A stretch of DNA of 64,000 nucleotides from Candidatus Saccharimonadota bacterium (GCA_026395405.1 JAPLYU010000003.1:62001-126000), one strand, 5' to 3'. Numbered from the stretch's first letter, positions 15,011 to 23,896 are shown. The notes: generated by a model from the sequence alone, not told the origin. Numbers and translations are program-made.

Positions 15011-15912
15011 ATATTCGCAACCTTTATTAGCGTACGTTCAACCAGCAGCCAAGGTTCGGCACGAGACAGCTTCATATCGTCATCCAATTCGACAAATACG
15101 GCGATTATTTTTGATGCGCCAGACTTGCCTATGCGTTTTGCGATTGGTGAAAGTTTTGAAACTACGTATGGATGAACCGCAAAATCCTTGGCAACATTAT
15201 CGTCCTTACCGGCTGATGCAACAGTCAACAGTTGAAAAGTCTGGGACGACAATAGTGCCGTCAAACGATAAACATCCTCGGTTTGTTCCAACGTTTTCAG
15301 CATTTCCATCAGGTTTTTCGTATCACCGCGAAGCGCAGTTTCAAACAAATTAAAAACATTTTCGACCGGGTTCGGTTCGACGATGTTTTTAATACTTTCT
15401 TCGTTGATTTCCTCTGTTAGCGACAATTTCTCCAACGCGTAAAAAAGCTGCCATTGGTCGATTCCAACCCAATTTACCAAGGTTTGAATAAGTTTTTTGT
15501 TCAGGTTTAGACTCCGTTTTTCAGCCTCCGCAGCTACCCATTTTTCAGCCACGCCAACATCACGGTCGGTCCACTGTACAAACTCGTGAACGTCCGCAAT
15601 TTTTAACAAAGTTTTGTACGTCGACGTGCGTTTGTCGGGTTTTGGCTCGACCAAAACTAAGTGAATATCGTCAGAAATTTTGTCCGCCCAATCCCCCAGC
15701 ACCGGCCAAACCGATTTGTTTTCGTACAAGTTACGAATTACAACCAAACGCTTTTCAGCGAACAAACTGACGCCCATCAGAACATCCGGCAACTGCGAAA
15801 CTGACAGTTCACTGCCTTCGATTTTCTCAACATTGCCATCAAAATCAGAAATAATATCGTCCAGAGCCCGCTGAATCTCAAACGAATTATCACCTATAAG
15901 TATTGTAATCAT
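15007..15912 (-). CDS. holA: DNA polymerase III subunit delta
   Basis: Clamp-loader delta subunit, which opens the sliding clamp during DNA replication. The N-terminal ILIGDNSFEIQRALDDII, central VVIRNLYEN and C-terminal QTFQLLTVASAGK regions follow the family pattern, and the length (301 aa) is close to normal. The ATG at 15912 is preferred to the TTG at 15915, since a TATACT box (15921-15926) lies 8 nt upstream and implies a leaderless message. A degraded copy of its last codons is at 13737-13814. Confidence 0.85.
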   Translation of the reverse strand: MITILIGDNSFEIQRALDDIISDFDGNVEKIEGSELSVSQLPDVLMGVSLFAEKRLVVIRNLYENKSVWPVLGDWADKISDDIHLVLVEPKPDKRTSTYKTLLKIADVHEFVQWTDRDVGVAEKWVAAEAEKRSLNLNKKLIQTLVNWVGIDQWQLFYALEKLSLTEEINEESIKNIVEPNPVENVFNLFETALRGDTKNLMEMLKTLEQTEDVYRLTALLSSQTFQLLTVASAGKDDNVAKDFAVHPYVVSKLSPIAKRIGKSGASKIIAVFVELDDDMKLSRAEPWLLVERTLIKVANI

Positions 15913-15928
15913 CAACTATAAGTATACC

Positions 15929-16672
15929 CTAGACTCGCGTGAACGACACGGTCCTGGACCGATGAACTTGTGGCGGTGTAGGTTCACCTATCACATCATA
16001 TGGGAAAAAATCATCCCTGTATCCTAATTGCGTATCGCTTAAATCATCTAGGGGTATTCGAGCAAAATTGCCCGGATGTTCGGCCCAACTTGTCGGCTTG
16101 CCACAAAGATTAGGTTGACCAATCAATATGTACTCTTGTACGGACTGGGCATTTCTGAAATCCTGCGTCCAATCACAATGTGCAGGCATCCAGGACGATA
16201 CTACAATCTGAGGCTTACAGCCAGAAAGGGTTTTGTCATAACTCTCTCTCATGACGTCAAAAGGAACATACAATCCTTTACGTCTCGCCATCTCTCCCGT
16301 ATCAGTTGCAACCATATCTAGATTATCAATTCCCTGTGAAAGTGCTGACTGACAAACAAAATGCGTCAGCCTGCCCAGACCTGCGCCTATCTCCGCAATT
16401 TTCACTTTTTCACCATTTGGATTTATTCGCAAAGCCTTTTGCGCCAGGTATTTTGTTAGTCTATCAACATTATCCTTATTAAGAATTTCAAACGTTCCAT
16501 GAGTGATTCCAAATTTCAAAGGATAAGTTATCTCGTCCATATTTCGGTCTTCTCTGTAAAGTTGCAAATTGTTACCGTAGTCAGCCAACAAGTGACCCCC
16601 GACGGTCGACACAACTTCATCATAATCCGGCAAATAACTCGGGTCACAAAGTTGGTGATTTTCGAACATCAT
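15929..16672 (-). CDS. SAM-dependent methyltransferase-like protein
   Basis: About 248 aa. The class I methyltransferase motif I is present as KIAEIGAGLGRLTHF around residue 90, and a downstream Asp in MVATDTGEM would hold the SAM ribose. The substrate cannot be told. The ATG at 16672 overlaps the mutM stop codon (ATGA), which favours this start; an upstream ATG at 16696 inside mutM is possible. Probably co-transcribed with mutM and the HAD gene. Confidence 0.68.
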   Translation of the reverse strand: MMFENHQLCDPSYLPDYDEVVSTVGGHLLADYGNNLQLYREDRNMDEITYPLKFGITHGTFEILNKDNVDRLTKYLAQKALRINPNGEKVKIAEIGAGLGRLTHFVCQSALSQGIDNLDMVATDTGEMARRKGLYVPFDVMRESYDKTLSGCKPQIVVSSWMPAHCDWTQDFRNAQSVQEYILIGQPNLCGKPTSWAEHPGNFARIPLDDLSDTQLGYRDDFFPYDVIGEPTPPQVHRSRTVSFTRV

Positions 16673-17550
16673 CCCAATTTCTGGTCGTGCGGACATATGT
16701 GCGTTCCTCTCCCCGCCACCCTTATCTTGATAATTTCAGTTCCACAACGAGGGCAAGCCAGACCTTCACGCCTGAAAACCCGCGCAAATTCCATATAACT
16801 TCCCTTTTTACCTTCGGCATTCACATAATTGCGATTAGTACTGCCGCCTTTTTCAATCGACAAGTTCATCACAGTGCGAACTTCGGTATAAATGCGTTTA
16901 AATTCAGCCGGTTTAATCGTTTCAACAAGTCGGGCCGGATGAATCTTAGCACCCCACAGCGCTTCGTCAGCGTAAATATTACCGACACCGGCAACAACCG
17001 ACTGATCCAATAGGGCGGCTTTGATTGTGGTCCTAGGACGACGCTTAAAGCGAGTGGCGAATTCGGTCGCCGTAAAATTGACTTCCAACGGTTCGGGACC
17101 AACACGCTTCATAAAATCGATATTCGGCACTTCCGCCGTCGGCATCAAGCGAACCCAGCCGAATTTGCGCTGGTCATTAAAGAACAGATGAGAATCATCA
17201 GAAAAATGGAAAATTACACGCGTTGATTTATCAGGAAGTGCCCCGACCAAGCTGTCGGTAGGATGACCGCCCGCAAAACGCTCTTCGTGCGTATGTTGAC
17301 CAACATACACCAGCTGACCAGTCATTTTCAGATGAATTACCAGTGTGTAATTAGTTGAGAGGTCAATGAGTAACACTTTGGCACGACGGCGGACTTCGGT
17401 GACGCTAGCGCCGATTAGAAAATTGCGAACATCAGGTTCGGCATTTGGAAAGCTTTTGGGATTATCAGCCCGAACAGCGGCTATAACTTTGCCAATGATA
17501 AGTTTATTCAGGCCACGCTTAACGGTTTCTACCTCTGGTAGTTCAGGCAT
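16669..17550 (-). CDS. mutM: Formamidopyrimidine-DNA glycosylase
   Basis: Removes 8-oxoguanine and formamidopyrimidines from DNA and cuts the strand. MPELPEVETVKRGL gives the catalytic N-terminal Pro after Met removal and the following Glu. The H2TH region and GNIYADEALW are present. The C-terminal zinc finger keeps CPRCG, but the second pair reads CPHD, so the last Cys ligand is Asp. His next to it might substitute. Length (293 aa) is slightly above E. coli MutM. Overlaps both neighbours by a few bases, so it is part of an operon. Confidence 0.92.
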   Translation of the reverse strand: MPELPEVETVKRGLNKLIIGKVIAAVRADNPKSFPNAEPDVRNFLIGASVTEVRRRAKVLLIDLSTNYTLVIHLKMTGQLVYVGQHTHEERFAGGHPTDSLVGALPDKSTRVIFHFSDDSHLFFNDQRKFGWVRLMPTAEVPNIDFMKRVGPEPLEVNFTATEFATRFKRRPRTTIKAALLDQSVVAGVGNIYADEALWGAKIHPARLVETIKPAEFKRIYTEVRTVMNLSIEKGGSTNRNYVNAEGKKGSYMEFARVFRREGLACPRCGTEIIKIRVAGRGTHICPHDQKLG

Positions 17551-18124
17551 TTTCGGCCTTCAAAACTTTGTTTAAATCATGAATCGCCTGCCCGGTAGAA
17601 ATAAACCAAACGCCTTGCATCCCTGCGGCTTTGGCTGCGTCTATATTCAAATAAGTGTCGTCAATCATAACGCATTCGGATAATTTAACCCCTAGTTTAT
17701 CGGCGGTAAGTTGATAAATACCGATTTCGGGTTTAGCCATGTCGACATCACTGGATAAAACTACCGCGTCAAACAGTTCTTTTTGTTCCGTCGGAGTAAA
17801 ATAACTATTGAAAAACCCTTTGCCGACGTTGCTGAGCATGGCAATTTTGTATTTGCCGGACTTTTTCAAATCCAACAACCATTTCATACTACTTTCGACC
17901 CGTACGCTTCCGCCCCAATAGCGCGATTCAATTTGTACGGGAGTTAGACCAATCAGCGACGACAACCCTTCATTAAATTGCTGGCGCGTAATCAGACCGT
18001 AATCAGCCTGATGATCTAGGTCGTCGATTTGGCGTACGAATTTTGGATAATCATTTTTTAATGCAACGCGTGCCGAGGTGACCAACACCCCAAAGCAATC
18101 AAAAATGATTGCTTTTATTGCCAT
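17543..18124 (-). CDS. HAD-superfamily hydrolase (IA group)
   Basis: 193 aa. Motif I is IFDCFGVLVTS near residue 8, with the Asp nucleophile but Phe where the general acid Asp usually lies at +2. Motif II MLSNVGKG and motif III-IV DMAKPEIGIYQ and VMIDDTYLNIDAAKAAGM are intact. This pattern resembles small sugar-phosphate or haloacid-type members. Substrate unknown. It overlaps mutM by 8 nt and the upstream gene by 10 nt. Confidence 0.8.
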   Translation of the reverse strand: MAIKAIIFDCFGVLVTSARVALKNDYPKFVRQIDDLDHQADYGLITRQQFNEGLSSLIGLTPVQIESRYWGGSVRVESSMKWLLDLKKSGKYKIAMLSNVGKGFFNSYFTPTEQKELFDAVVLSSDVDMAKPEIGIYQLTADKLGVKLSECVMIDDTYLNIDAAKAAGMQGVWFISTGQAIHDLNKVLKAENA

Positions 18125-18717
18125 ATACCACTGATTTTAGTTTGTGCATCAGGAATCTGTGAAGTGAATAGAACAGTGGTTGTGTTTAAATTACCGCCAA
18201 ATGAACCACGCGGTGCATTGCACGTAGTCGTCCAAAGCTGCTTTATCGGTTTATCTGACTGAAGAATCGTGAAGTTATACAAAAAGCCAAAAGCACAGAC
18301 TCCTGCAGTATTATTAGCAGACCCTGTAAAAATGTTTGAATTCATAAAACTTGCACGGTCCAATGCGTTAACAAATTGCGTATAGGATGGAACATTATTG
18401 CCCAGTGATTCATTGCTGGCTACAGCGTTTTCATAGCCATTATAGATTGTAAGCGTTCGATTGCTGGGAGTTATTTGTATCTGATAAGAGTGGAATTTTT
18501 CATCGGCAACGATTGGACCACGTACATTCATGCGAACAGCACGATTAGCCGAAGTTGAAAGTAGGTCGGATTGATGGGTCTCGACTTTATTAAGTGGACT
18601 GCTGCCACCAGAGAAAAATAACAGATTACCAACATAAACCAAACCAAAGATAGCAGCGCCAATGATAATAACTACCACCGCTATAGAGATAAAACGCCTC
18701 GTCCTGTAATTGTCCAT
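18115..18717 (-). CDS. Single-TM extracellular protein (unknown)
   Basis: 200 aa from ATG 18717. One hydrophobic helix (about residues 9-33) after a basic RTRRF, then a Ser/Thr/Asn-rich domain with two cysteines, consistent with an exported membrane-anchored protein. TATAAT (18728-18733) ends 10 nt before the ATG, so an in-frame start further upstream at 18792 is excluded. No family recognised. First gene of the operon with HAD, mutM and the methyltransferase-like gene. Confidence 0.62.
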   Translation of the reverse strand: MDNYRTRRFISIAVVVIIIGAAIFGLVYVGNLLFFSGGSSPLNKVETHQSDLLSTSANRAVRMNVRGPIVADEKFHSYQIQITPSNRTLTIYNGYENAVASNESLGNNVPSYTQFVNALDRASFMNSNIFTGSANNTAGVCAFGFLYNFTILQSDKPIKQLWTTTCNAPRGSFGGNLNTTTVLFTSQIPDAQTKISGIWQ

Positions 18718-18747
18718 TTCATCTGTTATTATAATATAATACCCATA

Positions 18748-18772
18748 GATATGCAAACGCCCCATTTCGGGG
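18748..18772 (-). repeat. Direct repeat of tandem zinc-ribbon cassettes, copy 1
   Basis: ATATGCAAACGCCCCATTTC plus GGGG, the start of the 3' hairpin of the first unit. The same text recurs at about 19415 and, slightly changed, at about 20073, so the two gene units are bounded by three direct repeats. Confidence 0.75.
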
Positions 18773-18805
18773 AGACAATAGTTCGTCTGCATCCCGTAAT
18801 GGGGC
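18759..18805 (-). terminator. 3' hairpin of the zinc-ribbon gene at 18816
   Basis: GCCCCATT-TCGGG pairs with CCCG-AATGGGGC, and AGAC/GTCT pair inside the loop. It lies just after the stop codon on the minus strand. Nearly the same hairpin ends the next unit at 19426-19472. Confidence 0.75.
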
Positions 18806-18815
18806 TTGGTGTTGG

Positions 18816-19325
18816 TCAGCTGGTCTCATGGATCGTGACCGTGGTCTTGACGACCTTGACGATGACTGGCATCGCACCCTCTTGTTGGAGTTCATCCACC
18901 CTATGTACGATGTGCTCTCTATCGCCCAAACGAAGGGGGCCGTATATGGAGTCAAGCCTGTAGGCAGGCATCGACTCTCCTGGGGCCGACGGAATTGTCG
19001 TCATGACTGCCAGTGACCCTGTACGAGCTTCGAACAGATGGTTCCACATGACCCTCTTGGTCGTTTCGGTGAACTCGGATTCGTAGTCATCTGGCTCGAC
19101 GAGCCCGACAACTACCTGATAGGTGCGCATACACTTGGGGCACTCCAGATTGAGCTTGCCTTCAAGTGCTCCTTCGCTGATCTGGATGAGGTGCTTCATC
19201 CCGAGTTCACCCTCGGAAGACATGGGCTTTGACCCAAACGTCTTCTCGGACCCGCACGTGCAAATGGCTGTGACGACGTAATCACTAGTCTTCTCAGCAA
19301 CTGGTGTCACTTTGAAGAACTTCAT
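18816..19325 (-). CDS. Zinc-ribbon protein of tandem GC-rich cassette, paralogue 1 (unknown)
   Basis: 169 aa from ATG 19325, which follows AAAGGGG by 8 nt. A GTG just upstream lies too close to that site. CTCGSEKTFG and LECPKCMRTYQVVV supply a CxC and a CxxC pair that could bind zinc (about residues 22-75). The C-terminal half shares phrases with the neighbour at 19482: EGALEGKLNL against EGTLEGDLDL, and GSLAVMTTIPSAP against GTLAIMTAVPIAP. Codons are strongly C/G-ending compared with HAD and mutM next door. No known family recognised. Confidence 0.7.
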   Translation of the reverse strand: MKFFKVTPVAEKTSDYVVTAICTCGSEKTFGSKPMSSEGELGMKHLIQISEGALEGKLNLECPKCMRTYQVVVGLVEPDDYESEFTETTKRVMWNHLFEARTGSLAVMTTIPSAPGESMPAYRLDSIYGPLRLGDREHIVHRVDELQQEGAMPVIVKVVKTTVTIHETS

Positions 19326-19371
19326 AAAGCTCACCCCTTTGGGTTGTTATTCACAAAGACCAATCGTAGAT

Positions 19372-19400
19372 ATTATACAATTTTTTTCAAATAATTTCAA
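19372..19400 (-). promoter_or_regulatory. Promoter of zinc-ribbon unit 1
   Basis: Minus-strand TTGAAA (19395-19400), 17 nt, TATAAT (19372-19377). The leader that follows contains GATTGGTCTTTGTG and AAAGGGGTGAG before the start codon. The same promoter and leader stand before unit 2. Confidence 0.8.
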
Positions 19401-19414
19401 TATATTTATCTCAA

Positions 19415-19438
19415 GATATGCAAACGCCCCATTTCGGG
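19415..19438 (-). repeat. Direct repeat of tandem zinc-ribbon cassettes, copy 2
   Basis: ATATGCAAACGCCCCATTTC plus GGGG, identical to copy 1. It joins the promoter end of unit 1 to the 3' hairpin of unit 2. Confidence 0.78.
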
Positions 19439-19472
19439 GAGACAATGGTTTGTCTGCATCCCGTAATGGGGC
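19426..19472 (-). terminator. 3' hairpin of the zinc-ribbon gene at 19482
   Basis: Same fold as at 18759-18805: GCCCCATT-TCGGG with CCCG-AATGGGGC. Only a few loop bases differ. Confidence 0.75.
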
Positions 19473-19481
19473 TGGTGTTGG

Positions 19482-19985
19482 TCAGTCGCTGAGGTCCAGA
19501 ACGACTTTGTGGTCGATGATTCTGACTGCGACTGGCCTTTCGCCACAGTTGAGTAGCGACTTGAGACTACTACCCATGACGGCGGCGGCGGATGAGTCTC
19601 TGTCGGGAAAAGTCATGGCGATCCGATAGAGAGCACCTGACTCCTTTGGTGCGATTGGCACGGCCGTCATAATAGCCAGCGTACCTTCCACCCCCTCGTG
19701 AGTGATGGACTCGAAGACGTACTCGGTCGTGTCAGTGACATCGTAGCCGTAGACGGCTTCGTCGTCACTGACGTGGACGTGGTAGGTCCGACCACAGTTG
19801 AGACACCCCAGGTCCAGATCCCCCTCGAGCGTGCCCTCGTTAATCTTGAGGACGTGCACCTTCAGGATGCTCTCGGCCGGCAGATCGACGTTCGGGTTGT
19901 TCATACTGCGATTCCCACACTCGCAGACCAGACTGACGAAATACTCTTCCGGACATCCGGGATTACCATGAATCTTGGATTGCAT
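19482..19985 (-). CDS. Zinc-ribbon protein of tandem GC-rich cassette, paralogue 2 (unknown)
   Basis: 167 aa. CECGNRSM and LGCLNCGRTYHVHV give a CxC plus CxxC zinc-ribbon pattern as in the paralogue. The C-terminal part contains GTLAIMTAVPIAPKESG. ATG 19985 follows AAAGGGGTGAG closely. Coding sequences of the two paralogues have diverged well beyond their flanking promoter, leader and hairpin, which are nearly identical. Codon use is C/G-ending. Function unknown; a nucleic-acid or protein adaptor role is only a guess from the ribbon. Confidence 0.7.
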   Translation of the reverse strand: MQSKIHGNPGCPEEYFVSLVCECGNRSMNNPNVDLPAESILKVHVLKINEGTLEGDLDLGCLNCGRTYHVHVSDDEAVYGYDVTDTTEYVFESITHEGVEGTLAIMTAVPIAPKESGALYRIAMTFPDRDSSAAAVMGSSLKSLLNCGERPVAVRIIDHKVVLDLSD

Positions 19986-20027
19986 AACTCACCCCTTTGG
20001 TTAGGTATCCACAAAGACCAATCACGA
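19986..20027 (-). promoter_or_regulatory. Leader of zinc-ribbon unit 2 with TTGGT/ACCAA stem before the ribosome-binding site
   Basis: Minus strand: TTGGT (20017-20021) can pair with ACCAA (19997-20001), which is directly followed by AGGGGTGAG, the Shine-Dalgarno of the gene. The same layout is found at 38861-38885. Confidence 0.6.
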
Positions 20028-20029
20028 AT

Positions 20030-20058
20030 ATTATACAATTTTATTCAAATAATTTCAA
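20030..20058 (-). promoter_or_regulatory. Promoter of zinc-ribbon unit 2
   Basis: Minus-strand TTGAAA (20053-20058), 17 nt, TATAAT (20030-20035). Matches the unit 1 promoter almost base for base. Confidence 0.8.
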
Positions 20059-20072
20059 TATATTTATCCCAA

Positions 20073-20096
20073 GACATGCAAATGCCCCATTTCGGG
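20073..20096 (-). repeat. Direct repeat of tandem zinc-ribbon cassettes, copy 3 (truncated hairpin)
   Basis: GACATGCAAATGCCCCATTT plus CGGG repeats the left arm of the 3' hairpin, but the right arm is missing. It runs into the 3' end of the DUF1269 gene at 20116. It may mark the outer end of the tandem duplication or a lost third unit. Confidence 0.7.
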
Positions 20097-20115
20097 AATA
20101 GTATTTAGACCAAAC

Positions 20116-20625
20116 TTAGACTTCTTTAGAAATTTCGTCCATTGCTTTGTTATAGTCAGCCACGTCCGAGTTGAACTCTTTTTGGTATTCCTTGATTGCT
20201 TGTTTGGTAAGTTCCCTAACTTTATCTTTGACTTTTGACTCACCCAAAACGACAATTGCTGATTCATTATTTTTAAGCAATTCGCCAATCTCTTCAAGGT
20301 CGTCCTTGGAAACATCATTCATACTGTGGCCAATCGCAGCCCCTGCACCTACGCCGACAAGTCCTGATGCCAGAATGCTTGGTGGGAATATCACGCCCAA
20401 AACAGCACCGATTACAAGCCCGCGACGCGCTCCCTTACCAGTAGAGTCAGTATGGCGGCTAATCGCTAACTTGCCTTCATTATCCTTTGATACAATTCCT
20501 GCATCATATGAGCCAACCCAACCTTCTTTATTCAGCTCTTTTACAAACTCAAAATCCTCGTCTGCAGTCGATTCATCTGAATATGCTGCGACGTATAAAA
20601 ACATGTTTTTACCTTGATCTGTCAT
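20116..20625 (-). CDS. DUF1269-like membrane protein
   Basis: 169 aa. An N-terminal alpha/beta part (FLYVAAYSDESTADEDFEFV) is followed by a glycine-rich hydrophobic hairpin (RRGLVIGAVLGVIFPPSILA and GAGAAIGHS), then a charged helical C-terminus. This arrangement is typical of DUF1269 proteins, often stress-related membrane-associated proteins of unknown activity. ATG follows AAGGAGG. The upstream leader contains further stems (see 20626-20724). Confidence 0.72.
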   Translation of the reverse strand: MTDQGKNMFLYVAAYSDESTADEDFEFVKELNKEGWVGSYDAGIVSKDNEGKLAISRHTDSTGKGARRGLVIGAVLGVIFPPSILASGLVGVGAGAAIGHSMNDVSKDDLEEIGELLKNNESAIVVLGESKVKDKVRELTKQAIKEYQKEFNSDVADYNKAMDEISKEV

Positions 20626-20724
20626 AAAAACCTCCTTATTAATCGAGGAGCATGGAGACCTTTACTCGCTTTACCTCCTTTCATATATTATGAAAGGTTC
20701 GAAGCTCTTCTACTTATTATTATA
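20626..20724 (-). promoter_or_regulatory. Leader of the DUF1269 gene with stems and a possible 20-codon ORF
   Basis: On the minus strand a TATAAT box (20719-20724) is followed by CCTTTCATA/TATGAAAGG, which forms a hairpin. A small frame beginning MKGGKASKGLHAP runs to a TGA that overlaps the gene's ATG. CTCCTC in the leader could pair with GGAGG at the ribosome-binding site. No known riboswitch class is recognised. Confidence 0.4.
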
Positions 20725-20784
20725 CGCTCGCTAAGAAATCACTTCTAGCAGCGTGACCATGGTCAATTTCTATTATTACCAGCA

Positions 20785-21228
20785 CTAGTGTCCGGTGCTA
20801 CCGTAACCGCCGGTGCCACGCTTCGTATCGCTGAGGTTTTCAACTTCATCCCAGTCAATATGTTCAAAACGCGCAATTACCATCTGAGCGATGCGCATAC
20901 CGGATTCAATCGTGAATGGTTCGTCACTAAGATTGACGACCAAAACGCCAAGTTCACCCCTGTAATCGCTGTCCACCGTTCCAATCCCATTCGCCATTGT
21001 GATTCCATGTTTAATACTAAGTCCACTACGCGCCCTAACCTGAGCCTCAAAACCAATCGGCAGTTCAATCGCAATCCCAGTCGGAACCATCGCCCGCCCC
21101 ATCGACGGTATTGTCATTGGCGCGTCTAGACAGGCATGCAAATCCATACCGGCCGAATGTTCGGTCTGGTATTCTGGTAAAATTGCATTTTTCCGAAGTT
21201 TTTTTATCTTCACCTGTAATTTATCCAC
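20785..21228 (-). CDS. dut: dUTP diphosphatase
   Basis: Hydrolyses dUTP to dUMP, keeping uracil out of DNA and feeding thymidylate synthesis. 147 aa with the five trimeric dUTPase motifs: [34 protein letters not shown], and [10 protein letters not shown] at the C-terminus. The GTG start overlaps the polA stop by one base (TAGTG), so translation is probably coupled to polA. Confidence 0.95.
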   Translation of the reverse strand: MDKLQVKIKKLRKNAILPEYQTEHSAGMDLHACLDAPMTIPSMGRAMVPTGIAIELPIGFEAQVRARSGLSIKHGITMANGIGTVDSDYRGELGVLVVNLSDEPFTIESGMRIAQMVIARFEHIDWDEVENLSDTKRGTGGYGSTGH

Positions 21229-23765
21229 TATAATTCACTCCAATTTTTACCAGTGCTGACGTCAACTTTTAGTTTGACACCAAGCTGTGGGGCAATATTT
21301 TCCAAAGTTTCTTGCAAAATTTCGGAAACTTTTTCGGCGTTTTCAATCGGACATTCAACCAAAATACTGTCGTGAATCTGCAATATTTGTTCGCCCAGAC
21401 CTTCAAGTTTACCATCGACTTTAATCATTGCCAGTTTCATTAAATCAGCTTCAGTCCCCTGTATCGGCATGTTGGCAGCAGCTCGTTCGGCACCGGCTCG
21501 CACCATGAAATTACTACTTAAAACGTCCGGCGTTGGACGGCGGCGACCAAAATAAGTTTCGACATAGCCATCCATCCGTGCAGAATCAAGTGTTGAATTA
21601 ATAAACTTACGAATCGGTTCGCGCAGTTCAAAATATTCATCAATGAATTTTTTAGCTTCGACAAAACTCATGCCGGTTGCAGCACTCAATCCATGCGGAC
21701 TCATTCCGTATAGGATTCCAAAATTAATAACTTTGGCATTACGGCGCTGGTTTTTGGTCACATCATCCATTGGCACGCCATACACTACGCTGGCGGTTTT
21801 GGTATGTATATCTACGTTGCCATTAAAATCATTAATCATTTCTTCGTCACCAGCCAAAACCGCTGCTAAACGAAGTTCGAACTGCGAATAATCGGCGCTA
21901 ACAAAAACTTTGTCACCTTCAGTAATAAAAGCTTCGCGAATTTGTCGCCCCAGTGCCGTACGAATCGGAATATTTTGCAAATTCGGATTGGTACTGGATA
22001 ATCGCCCGGTGCTAGCAACATCTTGATTGAAAGTCGTGTGGATTCGTCCTTGTTTATCCGCAAGCAGCGGCAATGCGTCAACATAGGTATTTTTTAGCTT
22101 CGCCAGTTCCCGCGTTTGTTCAATAAGTTCGATAATCGGATGCGTGCCACGCAGTTTATTTAGTTCTTTTTGGCCTGTGCTGTAGCCGGTTTTACCCTTC
22201 TTAATGTCCTTGGTCGGCAATTGTAATTTTGTAAATAACACCTCAGAAAGCTGGTTCGGACTGCCAATGTTGAATTCATATCCGACCATTTTGAACATTT
22301 GCTGTTCAAGTTCGTGATAATCAGTGCCTAGGCGCGTCCCCATGGTTTTTAATAGCTCGACGTCGACTTTTATACCACGTCGCTCCATACTAAACAGAAT
22401 GTACGTTAATGGAAAATCAAAATCACGCGCAATTTTAGCAATTTTCGGTTCTTGTACGAACTGAGACAACTGAGTTTCATACAGATACCAAATTGCGCTA
22501 ATCGATGGTTTCGGCGAATCCTCGACCTCAAAGCCCATCAGACCAGACAACGACCGGTCGCGTTGCAATGAATCAATCAAAAACGCAGCCTGGTGAATAT
22601 CGTGCAAGTCGCCAAATTTTACAAAGACGTCTTGGTCGGCTAGTTTGTGATATAAAAGTTTACTATCGTAACTAATAACAGTCGCCAGTTCAAAAACTCG
22701 CCAGACACTACGATCAAGTTGGTCGATTTTTTTGTGGTAAACGGTTTTATTATCTGTCGAAAGCCAAACAATATCGTCCTGAACGTAAAGAACAACCGGA
22801 CCGGCAATGTTCAAAATTTCTGGCCATGGTTTTTCGTTTAAAGTGCCTATTTCTGATTGCAATTTTGCGGCCGCTTTTTCGGTATTATGTAGTTGCATAT
22901 GTTTTGGCATTCGTTTAATTAATGAATTAAATTCCAATCGTTTCAAAATTTCCGCAACTTTTTCCAAATTTGTATCATTGACATCAGCCACATCCCAATC
23001 CAATTCAACGGGGGCGTCGGTCCAAATTCGGCCGACTTCCTTGGACATATATGCCAGTTCTTTGCCGTCAGTTAGTTTTTTAGCAACTGTCGGTTTGATA
23101 TCATCTAAATGCTGATAAATATTATCGAGCGTGTCATAATCTTGCAGAAGTTGTGTCGCGGTTTTTTCGCCAATACCCGGAACACCCGGCAAATTATCCG
23201 ACGAATCCCCTTTTAGTGCCTTTAAATCCAAAAATTGATCAACCCGCAGGCCGTATTTTTTTTCAAACGAATCTACATGGAATTCTTCGATATTAGAAAG
23301 CCCGTTTTTCAGCGCATAAACTTTTACTAGCGGCCCAACTAGTTGGAGTGCGTCTAAATCACTTGTCAGCAAATCGGTTTCGATACCTTTTTCAGACGCC
23401 TGGACTGCAAATGCACCCAAAATATCGTCAGCTTCGTAATCATCCAGTTCGTAAAGTGGCCACCCAAAAGCTTCCAGCAGTTCATATAAAATCGGAATCT
23501 GCGCATAAAAATCGTCTGGTGCTTTTTTGCGTCCTGCTTTGTATTCTGGGTACATTTCGCGTCGTTTGCGGATATTTGTGCCTTTTTTATCCCAAGCAAC
23601 TGCTACATAATCCGGATTCAATTTTTTAATAAGTTCAATCGCAAGTGATACGAATCCGTAAACACCCCCGGTCGGCGTGCCGTCAGCCATCGATAGTCCA
23701 GGCATAGCATAATACCCACGGTAAAATACTGATTTACCGTCGATAACTGCTAGTCTTTTTGTCAT
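21228..23765 (-). CDS. polA: DNA polymerase I
   Basis: Repairs gaps and replaces RNA primers. Residues 1-290 form the 5'-3' exonuclease ([22 protein letters not shown]). Residues 470-845 form the polymerase, with motif [12 protein letters not shown], motif [15 protein letters not shown] and motif [12 protein letters not shown]. The middle region resembles a 3'-5' exonuclease domain but has no DxE metal motif, so proofreading is probably absent, as in Bacillus-type enzymes. TATACT (23772-23777) lies 6 nt before ATG, indicating a leaderless message. Confidence 0.96.
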   Translation of the reverse strand: MTKRLAVIDGKSVFYRGYYAMPGLSMADGTPTGGVYGFVSLAIELIKKLNPDYVAVAWDKKGTNIRKRREMYPEYKAGRKKAPDDFYAQIPILYELLEAFGWPLYELDDYEADDILGAFAVQASEKGIETDLLTSDLDALQLVGPLVKVYALKNGLSNIEEFHVDSFEKKYGLRVDQFLDLKALKGDSSDNLPGVPGIGEKTATQLLQDYDTLDNIYQHLDDIKPTVAKKLTDGKELAYMSKEVGRIWTDAPVELDWDVADVNDTNLEKVAEILKRLEFNSLIKRMPKHMQLHNTEKAAAKLQSEIGTLNEKPWPEILNIAGPVVLYVQDDIVWLSTDNKTVYHKKIDQLDRSVWRVFELATVISYDSKLLYHKLADQDVFVKFGDLHDIHQAAFLIDSLQRDRSLSGLMGFEVEDSPKPSISAIWYLYETQLSQFVQEPKIAKIARDFDFPLTYILFSMERRGIKVDVELLKTMGTRLGTDYHELEQQMFKMVGYEFNIGSPNQLSEVLFTKLQLPTKDIKKGKTGYSTGQKELNKLRGTHPIIELIEQTRELAKLKNTYVDALPLLADKQGRIHTTFNQDVASTGRLSSTNPNLQNIPIRTALGRQIREAFITEGDKVFVSADYSQFELRLAAVLAGDEEMINDFNGNVDIHTKTASVVYGVPMDDVTKNQRRNAKVINFGILYGMSPHGLSAATGMSFVEAKKFIDEYFELREPIRKFINSTLDSARMDGYVETYFGRRRPTPDVLSSNFMVRAGAERAAANMPIQGTEADLMKLAMIKVDGKLEGLGEQILQIHDSILVECPIENAEKVSEILQETLENIAPQLGVKLKVDVSTGKNWSEL

Positions 23766-23896
23766 GTTACTAGTATATCCTAATCCTTGAAAACAGTCTG
23801 CACTATTTTAACCATGAACGTTATTTGACTTTTATACAATATTGTGCTATATTTAAGGTATTAATCAATAAAAACAAACATCAAAAAAGGACTAAA

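Noticed and set aside
18748-20096. Integron cassette array
   Set aside because: Hairpins lack the attC core sites and no integrase is present; each unit also carries its own promoter, unlike normal integron cassettes.
21228-23765. Proofreading activity in DNA polymerase I
   Set aside because: The middle domain has no DxE or other exonuclease motif residues in the expected positions, so only the 5'-3' exonuclease and polymerase are claimed.
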